This document shows positions 22,364-35,900 of a stretch of 52,431 bases of DNA, in pieces. Made by a program: the position numbers and the translations under genes. The stretch is from contig AZLU01000110.1 in NCBI GenBank assembly GCA_002224055.1, positions 80,687-133,117 of the forward strand. The letters run 5' to 3'. Numbering within the stretch: position 1 is the first letter of the stretch; each line of letters opens with the position of its first letter. Origin of the DNA: Pezizomycotina sp. ARF18. Taxonomy: Eukaryota > Ascomycota. The notes beneath the pieces are model-generated. The model had not been told where the DNA came from, did not search any database, and worked only from the letters and a program-made list of their open reading frames with translations.

Positions 22364-25300
22364 TCAAAATATATCCGGCACGCTCTCCCACTCCCCGCCG
22401 TTGCTAACCTTGTCCCGGTTAACCCAGTACTCCCGATTAGTCTGCCAGAAATCCTCTCCCGTAACCTCGCACCGGCTCTTGTAGAACCACCGGGGATTAT
22501 ACAGCTCGCCGTTCTGCTCCCTCTCCCTCCTCTTCGCGCGCTGCTTCTCCTCCAGCCTGTTCTTCTCCGTCGCCGCAAAGTCGTACTGCCCGTCTTCCAT
22601 GGCGCGCTGGTCGGGACGCAGGCGCGTGTCCGTGGACACAAATGCGGCTTCAATTTTCGGGGAGGTAGTTCAGGCTGATCGCGAACGGGGTGAGGTTGAA
22701 CGGCGCCGGCGGGCGCTCGTGCGTCTGCCACACCAGGAACGCCGCGTCCGTCGAGAACGTCGTGGCCGTGTGCATAGCACCCGTGGGCTTTTATTACCGG
22801 CGACGTTCGCGGTAAACCCGCGGCGGCGAGTGTATGGCGGCGTCGTACCCGTGGCTCAAGCGCGCGTACAGCTTGTCGTTCCACCGCCCGCCGATGCTCC
22901 ACCGCTGCGTTTCGGTGTTGTCGAGTACCCTTCCTTTAACCTCGTACGCGCCCGCGCTCCTCCACCCGCGGGCCTTGAACTCGAGGTGGCAGACGTCTCC
23001 GTCGTATGGTTCCTTATTTCCATGGGGCCGTAGTTGTCCACCGTCGGGGAGCCCGTAATGATGCCGATGACGGATGTGTTGACCTTTTTCCACGTGTACA
23101 GCTCCTCGCCTCCGAGGCCGGCCTGAGCTTGAGAACCACGTACCAGGGGGTTGATGTCGAAACTCTTGCCGTAGAATTTCGACCGCACGGAACTCTCGCC
23201 CAGTTTCCCACCGGGGAGCTTCGGCCCACGCGGCGCCGATGGCGGGTGATGGCTGACCTGCTCGACAAAGAAGCGGAAGTTCTTGTCGGGTCGGCAATAC
23301 TCGTACGTCTCGCCAAGCAGCGGGTTGAAAGGCTTCGCGATACGGTTGATAGTAGATGAATATTCGGAAGCTGCAAAGGCGGCAACGTAAACGAGGCGCT
23401 CGTGGATTCGAGACGCTCGGCGGCGGAGTCCAAAAGATCGTATATTCCATATCTTCGGCAACACGCTGGAGTAACGAAGTGCATTCGTTGAACGAGACGG
23501 GCAGCGTCATCTTTGTCATGTCTTTACCGATCATGATTTCAAGATTCCCTATAGTTAATAGTAATTATCATTAGTCAATCAAGTTCACAATGGATATGGA
23601 GAGCACTTGGGAGGATCAAGCCTACCCAAAGTGAATCTTAGGCCGGTCGTCAGCAGCTTTGTCAAACTTGAATCGTGGCGGATCTTCGTATCCCCGGAAA
23701 CTTTTCTTGATAACGAGCAATTGCTTCTCCCTCTCGTCTTGGACTCTCTCCTACGACTTCCTCAACCTCTCATCCTCCGTCTCCAGGTTCCATACTGTGT
23801 AGCAGGCGTAGGCTGTACGGGGATGGCATCTCCAATGCACCTCCACCTCTCCAGCATCTACAGCGTCGAAGAAACTCCTCATCGCTCGCATCCATCTCAT
23901 CAGAGTCGCTCAAAGCTAGGTCAACCTGCTTTAGTGTGGACTTCTTCCGCTTAAGCTGCACTTCGTTGTCGATGTCCAACTTGTCCAGCGCCTGGGCCAA
24001 GTCCCGGCTGATCCTCACTCATTCTGCGTGGCGTGCCCCTTCCTTGAACCTCCTCAAACTCTCTTCGTCCGCTGCGCTTCTCCTCTACCCGCCCATTCGG
24101 TCTTCGAGCTGCTCCTGCTCAACGGCGAGCTTAGTCATGTTCTCCTCCATATCTTCCTCAGATCGACTTCCTTGTCGAGGCGGTACTTCCAATAGGCGTC
24201 ACGCTCCCTGCTCATCTTCAGCAGCTCGCCGACGAGGCCCTTCAGATTCTGGACCGCCGAGTTGTAGCTGCTGAGAGCGACCATGATGCCTGGGTTAGAG
24301 ATGGGCATGTTCGGGTGCTTTGTCGATTCGGAAGTAAGCGCGCTGCCAATGTGGGCCAGCAAATCGAGTTGTAATTTAGCAGAGTGGGCGGCCAGATTGA
24401 AGCTGTCCTGAGAATGCGGTTCTTCCCTGCCGTGCGAGGAATTGTCATCGAGCATTTCATAATCGTCGCCATCGTCGTCGTCGCTGTTCCTGTCAGGCAT
24501 CCTCTCCGCTGCGGTTCCACGTTCGCCTTCGCTAGCGGTATTGAGCTCGTTATCGGTATCACCCATGACGCTACCTTCGCCTGTTGTCCTGACCCTGGTA
24601 AGTCCGCTATGCGGTCGGCTTAGACGCCTCTCGCTAGCAACGTAATCCGAACTAGCGTCTACACGCTCAAATTCTTCAGAGGCGATACTGCCAGAGGTGT
24701 GAGCAGCTTTGCCGGCCTGCAGTTGGGCTTGCATCTTCTTCTTTCTCTCTTCTTCGTCCTTGGCCTCATCTTTCGCCCACTGTATCGCATTGTTGAGTGC
24801 CCAGTACCACCGCTTAGCCTCGACCTGATGATTCGCTTTCAGGTGGTATTTTACCGATGACTTGCCGAGAATTTCGAAACGAAGTTTATCCTGGGGTCCA
24901 TGTGAAGCCTTGCAATACGCATGTTAATTGCACCTCTACATGCAGATTCCATGTCATCTAGTAATTGTCAGGTGAAAGTTAGTTTGGACTCTTTACCGTA
25001 CCAGATTACTAAGGATATTAGGTAGGTAGCTTTACCTTGATGCTTATAATAGCTCAGAACTCCATTCTCAAGTACGAACACCGCAGCTTGTACCTCCCGT
25101 ATAGTTAGTCCATTTCTTAAGGTAACCTTTCATCTCCCTACCTTCCTTAGCAGGGCCTCGCCGACAGTGTGGCCCTCCTCTACACCCAAGATACCAGCAC
25201 CGGATCCCAGGACCGCTTTTTCTTGGATGCTCTGCTGCGCTGCCATTGCGGCCGGGCTTTTCTTAAGTACAGCCTTTGTCTTTTCATCCTTGGTAACATC

Positions 25301-26240
25301 CTGGGTAGCTTTCCTTTGCGATCTCGACGGAACGGATCAGCACCGTGAAGGAGCAATATTTGTATGAGCCTCGTATCCTTTCTTCGGGCAGCTTCGTGGA
25401 GCAGAGTACTACCCGGCACGCCACCGTCCTGTACGTTTAGATCCAGGAGCATCCGTGTCCGTGGCGTCTCGAGTAGCTCCGTGAGCTTGTCGTACTCTTG
25501 CCGAGATATATAGTCGTTCAGCTGTGAGATGTGGTCGTCGAGGTAAATGCTTCTCGAGAGCGTCAGCTCCTGCGCGATCTCGGCGCTTCTGGCCATATCG
25601 ATGGCCTGAGCGCCGTTGACATTGACTAGGGCATCGTTGATCGAGGGCTCGCGCAGCAGCAGGGAGACAATAGGTGTCCGGCCAAGCTGCGCGGCAAGGT
25701 GGAGGGCCGTATTACCTGTCGCGGGATCTCGGTAATTGATATCGAGGAACGGTTTACCGCCGGTAGGCGAAGCTTCAGGATCCCTCGAGGTGGAGGACAT
25801 GACGAACTGGACGACCTGTGTCTCTGCACACTGGACGGCAAGGTACAGGATGCCGTGAATCTCGATCCCGTTTCGAGCTCCGGAGAGGCCGACTCCCTGA
25901 TCGCCTTGGATATCGCCAGCGTGTCGCCATTCCGAGCGCCTCGAAGAGCCTGAAGGTCTTTACTGATTCCTCGATCGACATGTTCTTCGTAGGTAATGCC
26001 GGAGCAGAAGCTGACAATGGGATGTTCGAAGTTCACCTCCCGACGACGGGCCTGCGGGGACATTGTTCCCACCGGTACCCGCAGCGGCGGGGGACACTTT
26101 TTTCCGTAGCGACTTCGTGGTGGAGGATCTTACAGAGCCAGTTCGGATACGGCGGTGTTGGAGGCGAGAGCTGTTGGGGATGAAGCTAAAGCCGCAGCGC
26201 AAGAGGAGGTGGGTAAAGTGGGGGAAGAAATTCCTTTGCA
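22364..26240 (-). CDS. Osh1/Osh2-type oxysterol-binding protein (ankyrin-PH-FFAT-ORD)
   Basis: Lipid-transfer protein that carries sterol and phosphoinositide between ER and Golgi or vacuole membranes. Reading down the minus strand: ankyrin repeats (about 25960-25180; [55 protein letters not shown]), then a PH domain (about 25145-24830; [25 protein letters not shown]) with a 78 bp intron at 24958-25035. A long acidic linker follows, then an FFAT-like motif (DEEFFDA once one extra T near 23870 is allowed for), which would bind the ER receptor VAP. After a 77 bp intron (23549-23625) comes the sterol-binding domain with [13 protein letters not shown], the family signature EQVSHHPP (23241-23263), KSFDINP and the C-terminal [23 protein letters not shown] is at 22364. 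At least eight one-base shifts lie along the gene. The start is uncertain: an upstream ATG at 26240 and an internal one at 25981 (MSIEES) are both possible. Confidence 0.88.
23241..23263 (-). other. OSBP signature EQVSHHPP
   Basis: Encodes the EQVSHHPP fingerprint of oxysterol-binding proteins, whose histidines contact the phosphoinositide headgroup in known structures. It is intact in one frame, in a gene otherwise split by one-base shifts. Confidence 0.9.
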
Positions 26241-27327
26241 TGCTGCCGGAGGAATTTGGGGCGTTCAAATGGTCTGTGGATTGATGCGCACTACTGCTGC
26301 TTTTGTGTGACAAGCTCGTAGACAACCTCGATAAGGCGATGGCGGATCGTGACCTCTTGTGGCTTCAATCATGCGCTTTTGTCAGCATTCACCTCGCACG
26401 CACACATAAAGTAAAACCCCCACCATCAAAGAAAAAACAGAAAGAAAAAAAGAGAACACGTTCGCCGTATTTTTCGTTCTTCCTATTGCAAGTGCAATTT
26501 TTCAAATGCAGGAACCAATGAGAAGTGAACGCCACCAAATAGAAGAATGGGAGGAGGCGGGAGCTTTGATAATGTTAATAACAATAATGAAAAAGCAGTC
26601 GAGTTCCTCTTTCTATGTGCTGTAATCGGAGCTGTCTATATAGGGACAGATGGTATTTTTTTTGTTCTTCTCTTCTAGCTCTCCACTAGCCGTGTCTTAT
26701 CTTAAATAAAGTTGATGTCCAACAAGGCGGGGGGAGAAGGAATCTAGGGTAGATTTATATCACAGAATGTAACCACGTATATCCATATCTCCAACAATAT
26801 GGAATGGAAAGACAATAACAGGGCGAGACAAGGAAAAACAGCTCATGTAAGACACAAATATCTCAAGACCGTAGCGGTACACTTACGGTGATAGATCCTC
26901 GACTTTTCAGCCTTGTTCAAAGGTTCCTTGTCCTGTCCGTCATCTTTTCTTGCTCTTCCTCCTCCTCTTCCTCTAATTTTTTTTTTTTTTTTGGCTTAAA
27001 AGGTACTACTGGTACGTGATTTCTCCGAGAAGCGCAGTTTTCGGCTAACCCACCACCCGTTTGAGGGATAAATATTCCTTTTCCTTGTGCAAGCGGGTAA
27101 TGTAATGGTAGGCAGGGCGTTTAATAAGGGAGCTCGTGCGGGTAGAGCTCGATATAAGTAGCGGTCCGGAGGTGGATCAAGCTGTAGCGAATAAATAATA
27201 CATGTCTGGCTGTCTGGTGTTTTGGTGTTTGGTGTCCGAATCAGGTCTTGTGGTTAGAATAATAGGATAGAGCTTCTATGTTTTATCAGTCGCCCTTCGA
27301 ATTCATGCCCAGTAGCAACGTAAAATT

Positions 27328-27329
<2 letters not shown>

Positions 27330-27373
<44 letters not shown>
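27330..27373. repeat. Poly-T (26) directly joined to poly-A (18)
   Basis: T26 is followed at once by A18, a perfect A/T inverted repeat able to pair on itself. This is rare compared with the single runs elsewhere. It may be a slippage product, a recombination junction or an assembly join between two reads or strands. Confidence 0.8.
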
Positions 27374-27600
27374 GCTTGTTTCTTCTGCAATGCTTCCTTC
27401 CCCCTCTCCTCGTTATAACTTTTCTTTTTGTTTGCTGCAAGTTTATTTACCGGTAGATCGTGCTTTTCTTCCCCCTCCGCTTAACGGGACAGATCGACCG
27501 TTTATTTTTTTTCTTTTATTTATTTATTTTTTTTTCTTTTCAAGATTTCCAGTCACGAGCTAAATAAGCAAGTTCCCCCCCAACCGAAATTGAACAAGCG

Positions 27601-27629
27601 AAAAAAAAAAAAAAAAAAAAAAAAAAAAA
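27601..27629. repeat. Poly-A run, 29 bases
   Basis: Uninterrupted A tract seen directly, about 230 bp right of the T/A junction at 27330-27373. Confidence 0.85.
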
Positions 27630-29996
27630 CAGATAAGTGAAAGACAGAGAAAACCAAGGCCAAGGAAGGGGGAACCTGTGTCACGAACCAAAGGCGCAAG
27701 ACTTCTTCTGCTGGCAGCAGATATAAATAAATAATGGAGCTGGCAATGGCGATGTAGTCTTCGGTAGTCCACTGGTTTTATGTATAGTAAGGTCCTTATA
27801 TACAAACATAATAATGAATATGGGGAAGGAAAACAAACAGTCCGGAGAGGTTTATTATTAGAGGGGTAGAGTATAGAGTATTCAATGATAGCGTGCTTAT
27901 ATAAAATATTTCCTTCGGGATTCTTTTTTGGATCGTCGCGTCGTCGGCTGCCGGACTCGGAATCCAAAAACGACACGGGTTGTAAATGCTCAGCTGCTTT
28001 TCTTTTCTTTTCCTTTTTTTTTTTTTTTTTTTTTTTTTTCAAGGGTTCCTTATACGTGAAAAGAAGAAGGGGATATATAAATATAGTAGTAGTAGTAGTA
28101 GCTTTTGATCTAATCGTTGTGATATATCCGAAACTGGGTATCTTTTATTTAAAAAAAAAAAAAAAAAAGTGTCGCGGTTTCTCGGTGTCTCTCTGCTACC
28201 GCCTTGTGTTGTCTCAGGGAGTAAGTCAGGGAATGTCTTCTATTCCCCCTCCCCTTCGCCTCACTGCGCACGGCGTACATATATATACTAACTGTCTGTA
28301 TTAACTAACTAACACACAAACGTTTCTCAACTTTCCCTGCTTCTCTTAGCAACTGTTGTTTATTAGCATACTAGTTAAGTAGCTTGTTTTACATTATTAT
28401 TATTATTGTTATTATAATATATTTTTCTACGATACAAAGTATACGGAATTGACGTGATGTCATACACGAATCCGATTCGTTTATCGTGGCACTGCATGTG
28501 TAAGAGGGATCGAATTGCCAAGAACTCAGTCAGATATATATCTCGGAGTTATCCCCCGGTCACAACGTTCCTACTGTCCGTCAATCACCCCTGTATTTCC
28601 AAGATATCTTTAGGGATTCTATTGATTAAGAAGCCTAAGCCTCGATTTTGTCTTGGTTATACTCGTTTAGAATTAATAATTATACTGTTAAGAGATCGCG
28701 ATGATCTCCTTTCGGTCCCCCAATGGTGAACCATTTTGCGTGATATTGACAGAACGAACGACGGGCCGATATAACATTTTTCTGCTTAAATGTAGCAACG
28801 CTACAGATTTAAATGTTTAAATATCGCGTATACCAATAAAAAACATTTACGGAGAAATCGAGATTCCGGAAACTGTCGGAACTGACGGCGCTAGATGCAG
28901 CGGGTGTTACGTATACTTCGAGGGAGGCTTAGCACTGTGAGGCAATATATATATATATATATATGATATTTAAGGCTATTGGACGATGGAAGTAAAATAT
29001 CACTATGTTTTGATGTCTTGGAACGAATCTTTTTTGCTTGGTGGGTAGCATGAGAATTGAAAACATGCTTGTTCTCCGTATAATAAAGGCTATACTATTA
29101 ATTCTGTTATTGGAAAGGAAAAAAAAAAGAAAAAAATATGGTGACGGAGTTGGAGGAAAGGACTTGTTGCGGGCGTGGTGGATGATATTGGGGGAGATGG
29201 ACTAGAGGAGGGTATATTTGGGGAACGGCAATGTGGAGAAACCAGAAAAACGATTCTTTCGGGTTATTATAGAAGAAACCAGTGTATATGTCTACAAACG
29301 TATATGCTGTAATCTAAGCGGGAAAACATGCCAAAACGATCACAGAAGTTGCAATAATTATGAAGGAACATTGTAAGTAGGTGTAGCCAGAGGAAAAGAA
29401 ATTTGATCATGCTTGATTAAATACATGTATAAGATGCATCGTGGAGGTGGAAGTAGGAGGAAACATGTAGACTATTATGACGATGAACAAGCTGGGGAAA
29501 CTCGAGACGCTAGGGCTATATAAAGAGCTCTCTAGGGTCGCTGGAAGGAGAGTACAAATGTGGACAAGGAAAAAAAAAAAAAAAAACAATAAAGGAAAAA
29601 ACATACACAACAAATGAAATCAACCAAGCCAGGCCAAAACCAGGCCATGTACCGTTTTCAGTACTCCAAACTTCCTATATGATTGACAGAAAAACAACAA
29701 AGGAGATATAACGAAAAGCGGGACTGCACAGATGGAAGAAAAGCTTGTAAGAAACTTAGGGAAATATAAATAAGAGAAGGGATGCTATTAGAAATGTATA
29801 CTTGTCTAATAGGTTAGATGTGGCGAGAAAGCAAAGGAAGAAAAAAAAAAGAGAGAAAAAAAAAAAAAAGGGGGGGGAGGGGTAGAAGGAAGAGAAGCAG
29901 AAGGGAAAAAATCGTTAAGGCGAGAGCGGATCGAGAGTGGCATGCAAGTCGAAGATTTTGAGGAATGGCCGAGGAGTTTGAGAAGAGAGTAGATGC

Positions 29997-32900
29997 TTAA
30001 TATCTGAATCTGCCGACGATATTGAAGGTCTCCAAGGCTTCTTTCTCCGATTTGAACTATTTGAGAACAAGAAAACATCTTTAGTTAGCGAATACTGTAC
30101 GAAAAAAAAAAAAAGAAAAAAAAAAGAAAGAAAGAAACACTTTCAGAGTGCTATGAATACGTACCTGGAGCATGTAGTACGACCCCCGAGAGCTGTTACT
30201 AAGAGCGTTGGCTTGCACGATGCCATCATCCTTCGGAGGAACGTGTATTGCGATACCAGTCCTGGCAGTTCTTTCGAAGCACGCTTCGTTAAGTACTTCA
30301 TCGAGGAGGGTCGCCTGGCCCTTCTTGTCCTCACAACAATTCTCTTTACGTGGGCGTTCACGCGGTGACGCCCCGCCTCGTGGTGACTGTCCCGGCGGCG
30401 GCGTAATGACGCTGAGCCGTGCGCTGCCGAGGTTTTGCCACTTGGAGGGCGTCTCGCGTTTGTGCAGCGGATGCGAAGGTTGCTTACGTAACCGGTACTT
30501 CGTATGGAGTCTCGCCGCCGATACCGGTGATGGGATCCCACCGCTTGGGTTGATGATACCTCTCGGCCCGCTGAGGCCGTCGCTGGTGCTGGAGCTTGAC
30601 ATCCAAGAGCCGGAGTTGGACCTACCGTGTCCGCTGCGAAGATGCCGCCCCTGAGCTACCTTTCAGGACCGAGAATGCCGACGACAGGCTGCCCATGCTG
30701 CTCTCGGTGCTGATAATGCTCGGCGCCGAGCCGATTACGATAGGAGGAACGTTCGGGTGAGCGGCGTTCATCGCCCGGTAACTGCCCCTGCGCCGCAGCG
30801 ACTGGTTCCGGCTTGCGAATCCGTGGATATTTTCGGCATGCAGCCTGGCCGAGTTAATCGCATTATAAAGGCTCTCGCATTCCTGTGCGGTGCCGGACCT
30901 GAACATTATACTGCACCGGCGAATTTGGAATCTTGGCGGATTTAACGGATAGATCAAGGGCGGTGCCCTGCGAATTGGCGTCACGGGTTTCAATCGAGAG
31001 AGAAAAGATGACGACCGTCTGCAGTGTCCTAGACGGAGATATCACTTGCAACTGACCAGGGAAAACAATGATAGTACATTCGTCCGGATGCAACCTGTCC
31101 CACAGATTCGTTGGAGCCACGTATACACGGAGGCTTTTCCTTTAAATGCAGACGGGTTCGCAGTCCGCAGCACCGGCAGTACCAGCGGGAGCGTTCACGA
31201 CCGTGCGGAAGGTGCGTGCGTTTCGCTGGTAGGGGACTGGCTTCCCGCCCGAGACGAAACACGCGAGTGAACCTTACCTCCACCTGGCGCGGAGTACATC
31301 GCGCGGTTCGGGTAGAGTGTAGATATCATTGGCCGGAAGATCGCCGTCTTCGTCTTCGAGCTCAGGGCGATTCCCTTGAGGTTCTTCGTCGCTAAACTCT
31401 TCCTCTAACTCATCGTCGTCCGAATGCTCTGATCCTGATTCCGACCCGCTTTCACTCCCAGACCAGATCCAGATTCGGACCCCGATCCGATTCTCTCCAG
31501 ACGAGCCCGAGTGGTCTTGTTCATCATCCGATGCTTCCGACAATGCTCTTTCCGATACGGAAGTAACTGAAGACGGCGCGTATTCGTGCTTAAGAGGGCT
31601 CGATCGTTTCCGCCTGACTTCGTGGGGAGGATATAACTGGGATTTATCTACCGCAGTGGCATTCTTGTTGGGCTTGGCACCTTGGGTTCCTACATCGTCC
31701 GACGGAGCGTGGTGGACGGGACAGCGGAGCATCACCTTCCTCTTCGTTTCTTGATTATTCTCTGCTTCACGCGCGGTCGAGCTATGACCGCTACCGGCCT
31801 TTCATGGACGCAGATGACGATGCCTAGAACTGCGCGAATAGCTAGAGCGAGTTACGCCGGAAGCCTCGATCGACTCGCGTGGGAGTAAGCCGACTTAGAC
31901 GCTCTCGACGCCTGAGATTGACTCGCATGCGAGTAGGCAGACCGAGATGCTCGAGACGCCTCAGAATGGGTCCCGAAGTGTTCGAATAGGCAGACCTGGA
32001 CGCCCTTGACGACTGGACGCTCTGGATGCTTCAGAAGTGCCATAGGCAGATCTTCTCTCCTCGTCGGACTCTTGGCTAGCAGAGGATTCTGCTGATTCGC
32101 GGTCGGAGCCGGACGCTTCTTCGTCATCGTGTGAGCTGCTGAGCTTCGATCATACCTGGAGAACAGATGAAGTTTGTGAGATCTTAAAAGATACGCTTGC
32201 GAGTTCCTACGGTAGGAGTTGTCGCCCGGGTGTTTCAGGCGGGGATTGCTGCCTTGGCGCCTTGAAGCAGGCGCTGGGACTTGCTTGGTCTGTGGCAAGA
32301 TATCGAGCTACCTGGATATATCTCGGACTCGGGAGGCGGCGGGATAGGCTGCTTGTACGAGTAGTGGTTTCAGCCTCATATCGAGGCCAAACCCGGCAGC
32401 GACAAATGGTGGCACAGTTGACCGCCATTCGAATGCGTCCAGGTACTTCGGACGACAACAACTTCAACCAGAGGAATCTTCTGCTCCTCTTTCTTGTAGG
32501 CTGCGGGGTAGGCTGCTGGGTGGTGGAGAGTCTTCGCGCTTTATGCTTCCAAATCTTCTGATCAGACACTCGGGCGCCATTACTTGTTGTTCATCGTACT
32601 CTTCTTCTACTACAGATCCTTCGGGAAGGGTTTCATCAAAGCAGAAGCTTTTCATCTGCTCATCGATGGCTCCAAGAAGATTGCCAAAATTATCATCTGG
32701 ATCCTCCCCGGTTGGAAGATTGGATGTGGGTAGCTTCGTGGCAGCCATAATATCATCCGCTACACTGCCTAGCATTTGCATCCACTCCAATGAAATTGAG
32801 AGATCAGCGGAGAGGCGCAGGGATTCTTCCCAGTATCCATGATTCAAGGATCGCCCTTGAATATTGAGTATCCACTCCCCAGAAAATTTCCAGGCTGTAC

Positions 32901-35900
32901 GGTAATCCATTCCAGCGGATAGGTTGGAAAAGAAGCCATTTTTCGTCTCCGTGAACCTCGCACACCATGAGTTCACCCACGATGTCAGGCAATTTGCTTC
33001 GGTCATCTCGGATGTAAAGTTCCACGTAGCATGTAATGGAGGTTTTGGAAGAGTGACGAAGCTGCATCGTAAAATAATCTCGCGCCCTGACGCGGAAATG
33101 TGGATCTATGATAATACCATAGGCCATCTCCAATGTGCGCAGATCTCGGACCTTTGACGCGTCAATGCAGGCCGCGGCTTCGTCCTCCAGCCGGGCTTTC
33201 TCTTCCGCAACTTTCTGCCGAGCCTTACCAACAAGCCCCTGAAAGTCGTTAAAACATCGCAGCGCTGATTCCTTTAGCAAGGGAGTTGAATCCTGTGGTT
33301 GCGAGGATTCTGCCGGGATCATGTAGTTCAACCTCTGTAATAAAATTAGCACATGCGAGCGATCCTAAAGTCTCCAGATATTCAAATTGTAGTAGTTCTT
33401 ACCTTGAAAAGCTTGCGAGAACCCTTGTCCTCACAAGCGGGCGCTTTAACAGATGTGCGACATCGACTTGATCGGTTCCGTTCTCGGATGGGATCCCGAC
33501 AAATGTGTCTTCATATCCCAATCTCCAACATTGAAGATAATCACCATATACCCCCTTGGCACCTTGCGCCCATCGCAGGAGGGCACTTACATCGCGTTTG
33601 GGTAGTTTCGTGTGAGTATGCCGCATTCTTTCCAAGGCAATACCCATGTCGACGACGGGTTTGATTCTAGCCTGTCTCGTTGCGAGACTTGGGGCTCTTT
33701 GTAAACCAGAGACAACAGTGGAATCTGACTGGCAAGAACGTTCTGAACCAGGGTGGGGATGACGCCGTCTATTAGTTTGCCAACTCTTCATATATTTGAC
33801 CTCATCAGCCACGAGCTCCTCCATCAAGTCATCAATGGTCATTGTCATGCGCTAGCCTTGCTCTTCGCAGCAGAGACGGCACTCTTGCCGCTTGCCGCAC
33901 TCCTGGCGCTTTTCACGCTCCTGGTGCTCTTCATGCTTCTAACACTCTTCGTAGTGCTCCTCACGCTCCTGATACTCTTTGGCCGCGACTCTCGCGTTTC
34001 CGAAAGGATAGAAATCAAGTCCGCGTGACTGGTAAACTTCGCCGCGCCTCCCCTTTTTATTGGTTCATGAACCGATTTAAAATACCATCCTCGGACTCTG
34101 CTGCCTCAAATCTTGACCACCATCGGATTGCGCGGTAGCGGGAGACTGGACAGGCCGGTCAACAGGTCTACGGGCACCCGGTCTCTTCGAAACCGCGGTG
34201 CTAGACCGCGAAGGCACCTGAGAAGAAGTCGCACTCGAAGCAGCCGACGCAGCATCTTCTTCCAATATTGTAGAGGCACTGGAGCCCGCCTTCTAGGCCG
34301 TGGAGGAGCCGTATTGTTTCGGAAGTTTCTTCGCAAGCCAGGCCGGTCCTGGGGACTAACATCTTGATCGTCAGCCTCGTCCGCTGGTTGATGCTTTACC
34401 GGCGGGTTGGTAATAATTGGTGTTGTTTGTTTCGGAATTTCGCGGGCTCTATGTAACGATGGCACGACCGCTTCTTCGATAGCCTCCTCCAAGGTGGAAT
34501 ACGTTTCATCAAGGTTCGAATTCACCTCGGAAGGGGGACGGTCTTGAGCTGACATGAAGGTTTTCATTTTCCATTCCATTTCTGGGTGGTGTCTCTTGTG
34601 GAGCGACCTTGATCGTCTGCGTGGGAATTGTTGCTTGATGACGCGGGAGGTTCAGTCGAGACGTCGGTAGAGCGATCGCGGAAATTACGGACCCCCATCT
34701 CGTCCTCGATGATGATTTCGCCGACCATTTCCGCCATAACCTCTTTGACGGCTAATTTGATCGCTTCTTTCATCTGTTCTCGGGATTGGAACGGATTTTG
34801 ATCCAGCCTTTTTTCGACGGCATCGTAGACCTCCTTATCTCTCTTTTGTTGCTTATAGTGGCCTCCAAATCCCATGAAATTTCGCTTAGGAGTTCCTTGA
34901 TTGCCGCCTTTTTCTTGCTCCTGAATTTCCCACATGATATCATTGTGCTTCTCCTCTTCTCGCTCTAGCCGGTGTTTCTCCTCGACTCTGATCGCTCTCT
35001 TTCTTGCTCCAACCGAGCTTCCTCTCTAGCCTTTGCGCGTTCTTCTTCTCGGATGCGCTCTCTTTCCCTCTCTAGCTAGTTCCCTTTCTTTCTCGCGCTC
35101 CTTTCGACGCTCTTCCCTCTCACGCTCCTTTCGAGCCGGCGATCCTCTCGCTCCTTTCTCTTTTTTTTCGCGCCTCCTCTCGCTCCTTTTCTTTTTTGCG
35201 TTGAGCTTCCCGTTGACGCGCTTTTTCCTCTTCTCGCAGGCGATCCTCCTCAAGGATACGTTTCCTTTCCTGCTCACGAATTCGTTCAATCTCTTTGAGC
35301 CTCTCCTCTTCCCGTAGCCTTTCGATCTCGTATTGCCGCTCTTGCTCCCTTATCCGTTCCCGTTCTTGCTCCTCAGCCTGGCTTGCTCCCGAAGGTCCTG
35401 CTCTTCGCGTATTCGTGTCAGCTCTTCCTCCGTACTCGGGCGCGTTCACGCTCTAGGATTTCTTCGCGCTCTAGCTGACGCTGTCGATGCCGTTCCTCCC
35501 GTTCTTGCCTAGTTAACCTCTTCCTGACCGACTTGACACGTATCCCGTCGTCTGTTTCGGTGACCACTGTACTAGCAGGACCAACTGAGCTTGACGCGTG
35601 AGCTGGTGGAGGTGGGGGCGGAGGAGATTCAAATGTTCGGACAAGTGACGAATCGTTGGGCGGCTCAGCGAAAGAAACTTCGGACGTGCGTTGTAAAGCG
35701 GGCGAAACAGGCGAAACAGGTGCGGATTCAGTGGCGACGGTAGAAGGCACGTCAAAGGCGAGAGCGGGGGGTTTTGCTTGACGGAGGTCGATCCCGTTTG
35801 GAGGCGGCTCTTTGCAGTTCTCCTTCCGACTTAGCCTTAGGAATGCGTTTCCTCCGAGCTTTCCTCCTTGCTCTTAAGCTCGGCGATCCCCTTAGATTGG

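Larger units (their letters stand above)
26241..29996. other. Intergenic 3.7 kb dominated by homopolymer tracts
   Basis: No gene is supported. Notable are the T26/A18 junction at 27330-27373, A29 at 27601-27629, T26 at 28014-28039, a TA microsatellite near 28945-28965 and a small stem-loop near 28785-28816. Long Lys/Phe frames such as 27560-28042 are products of these runs. The right part is presumably the 3' flank of the large minus-strand gene. Confidence 0.5.

Noticed and set aside
18920-26240. ATG27 and OSBP as pseudogenes
   Set aside because: All breaks are one-base shifts with motifs and splice sites intact, and the same lesion type occurs in unrelated genes across the window, which points to sequence error.
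27560-28304. Frames longer than 130 codons in both directions
   Set aside because: Their ends are homopolymer-coded Lys or Phe blocks and the middle has no family resemblance.
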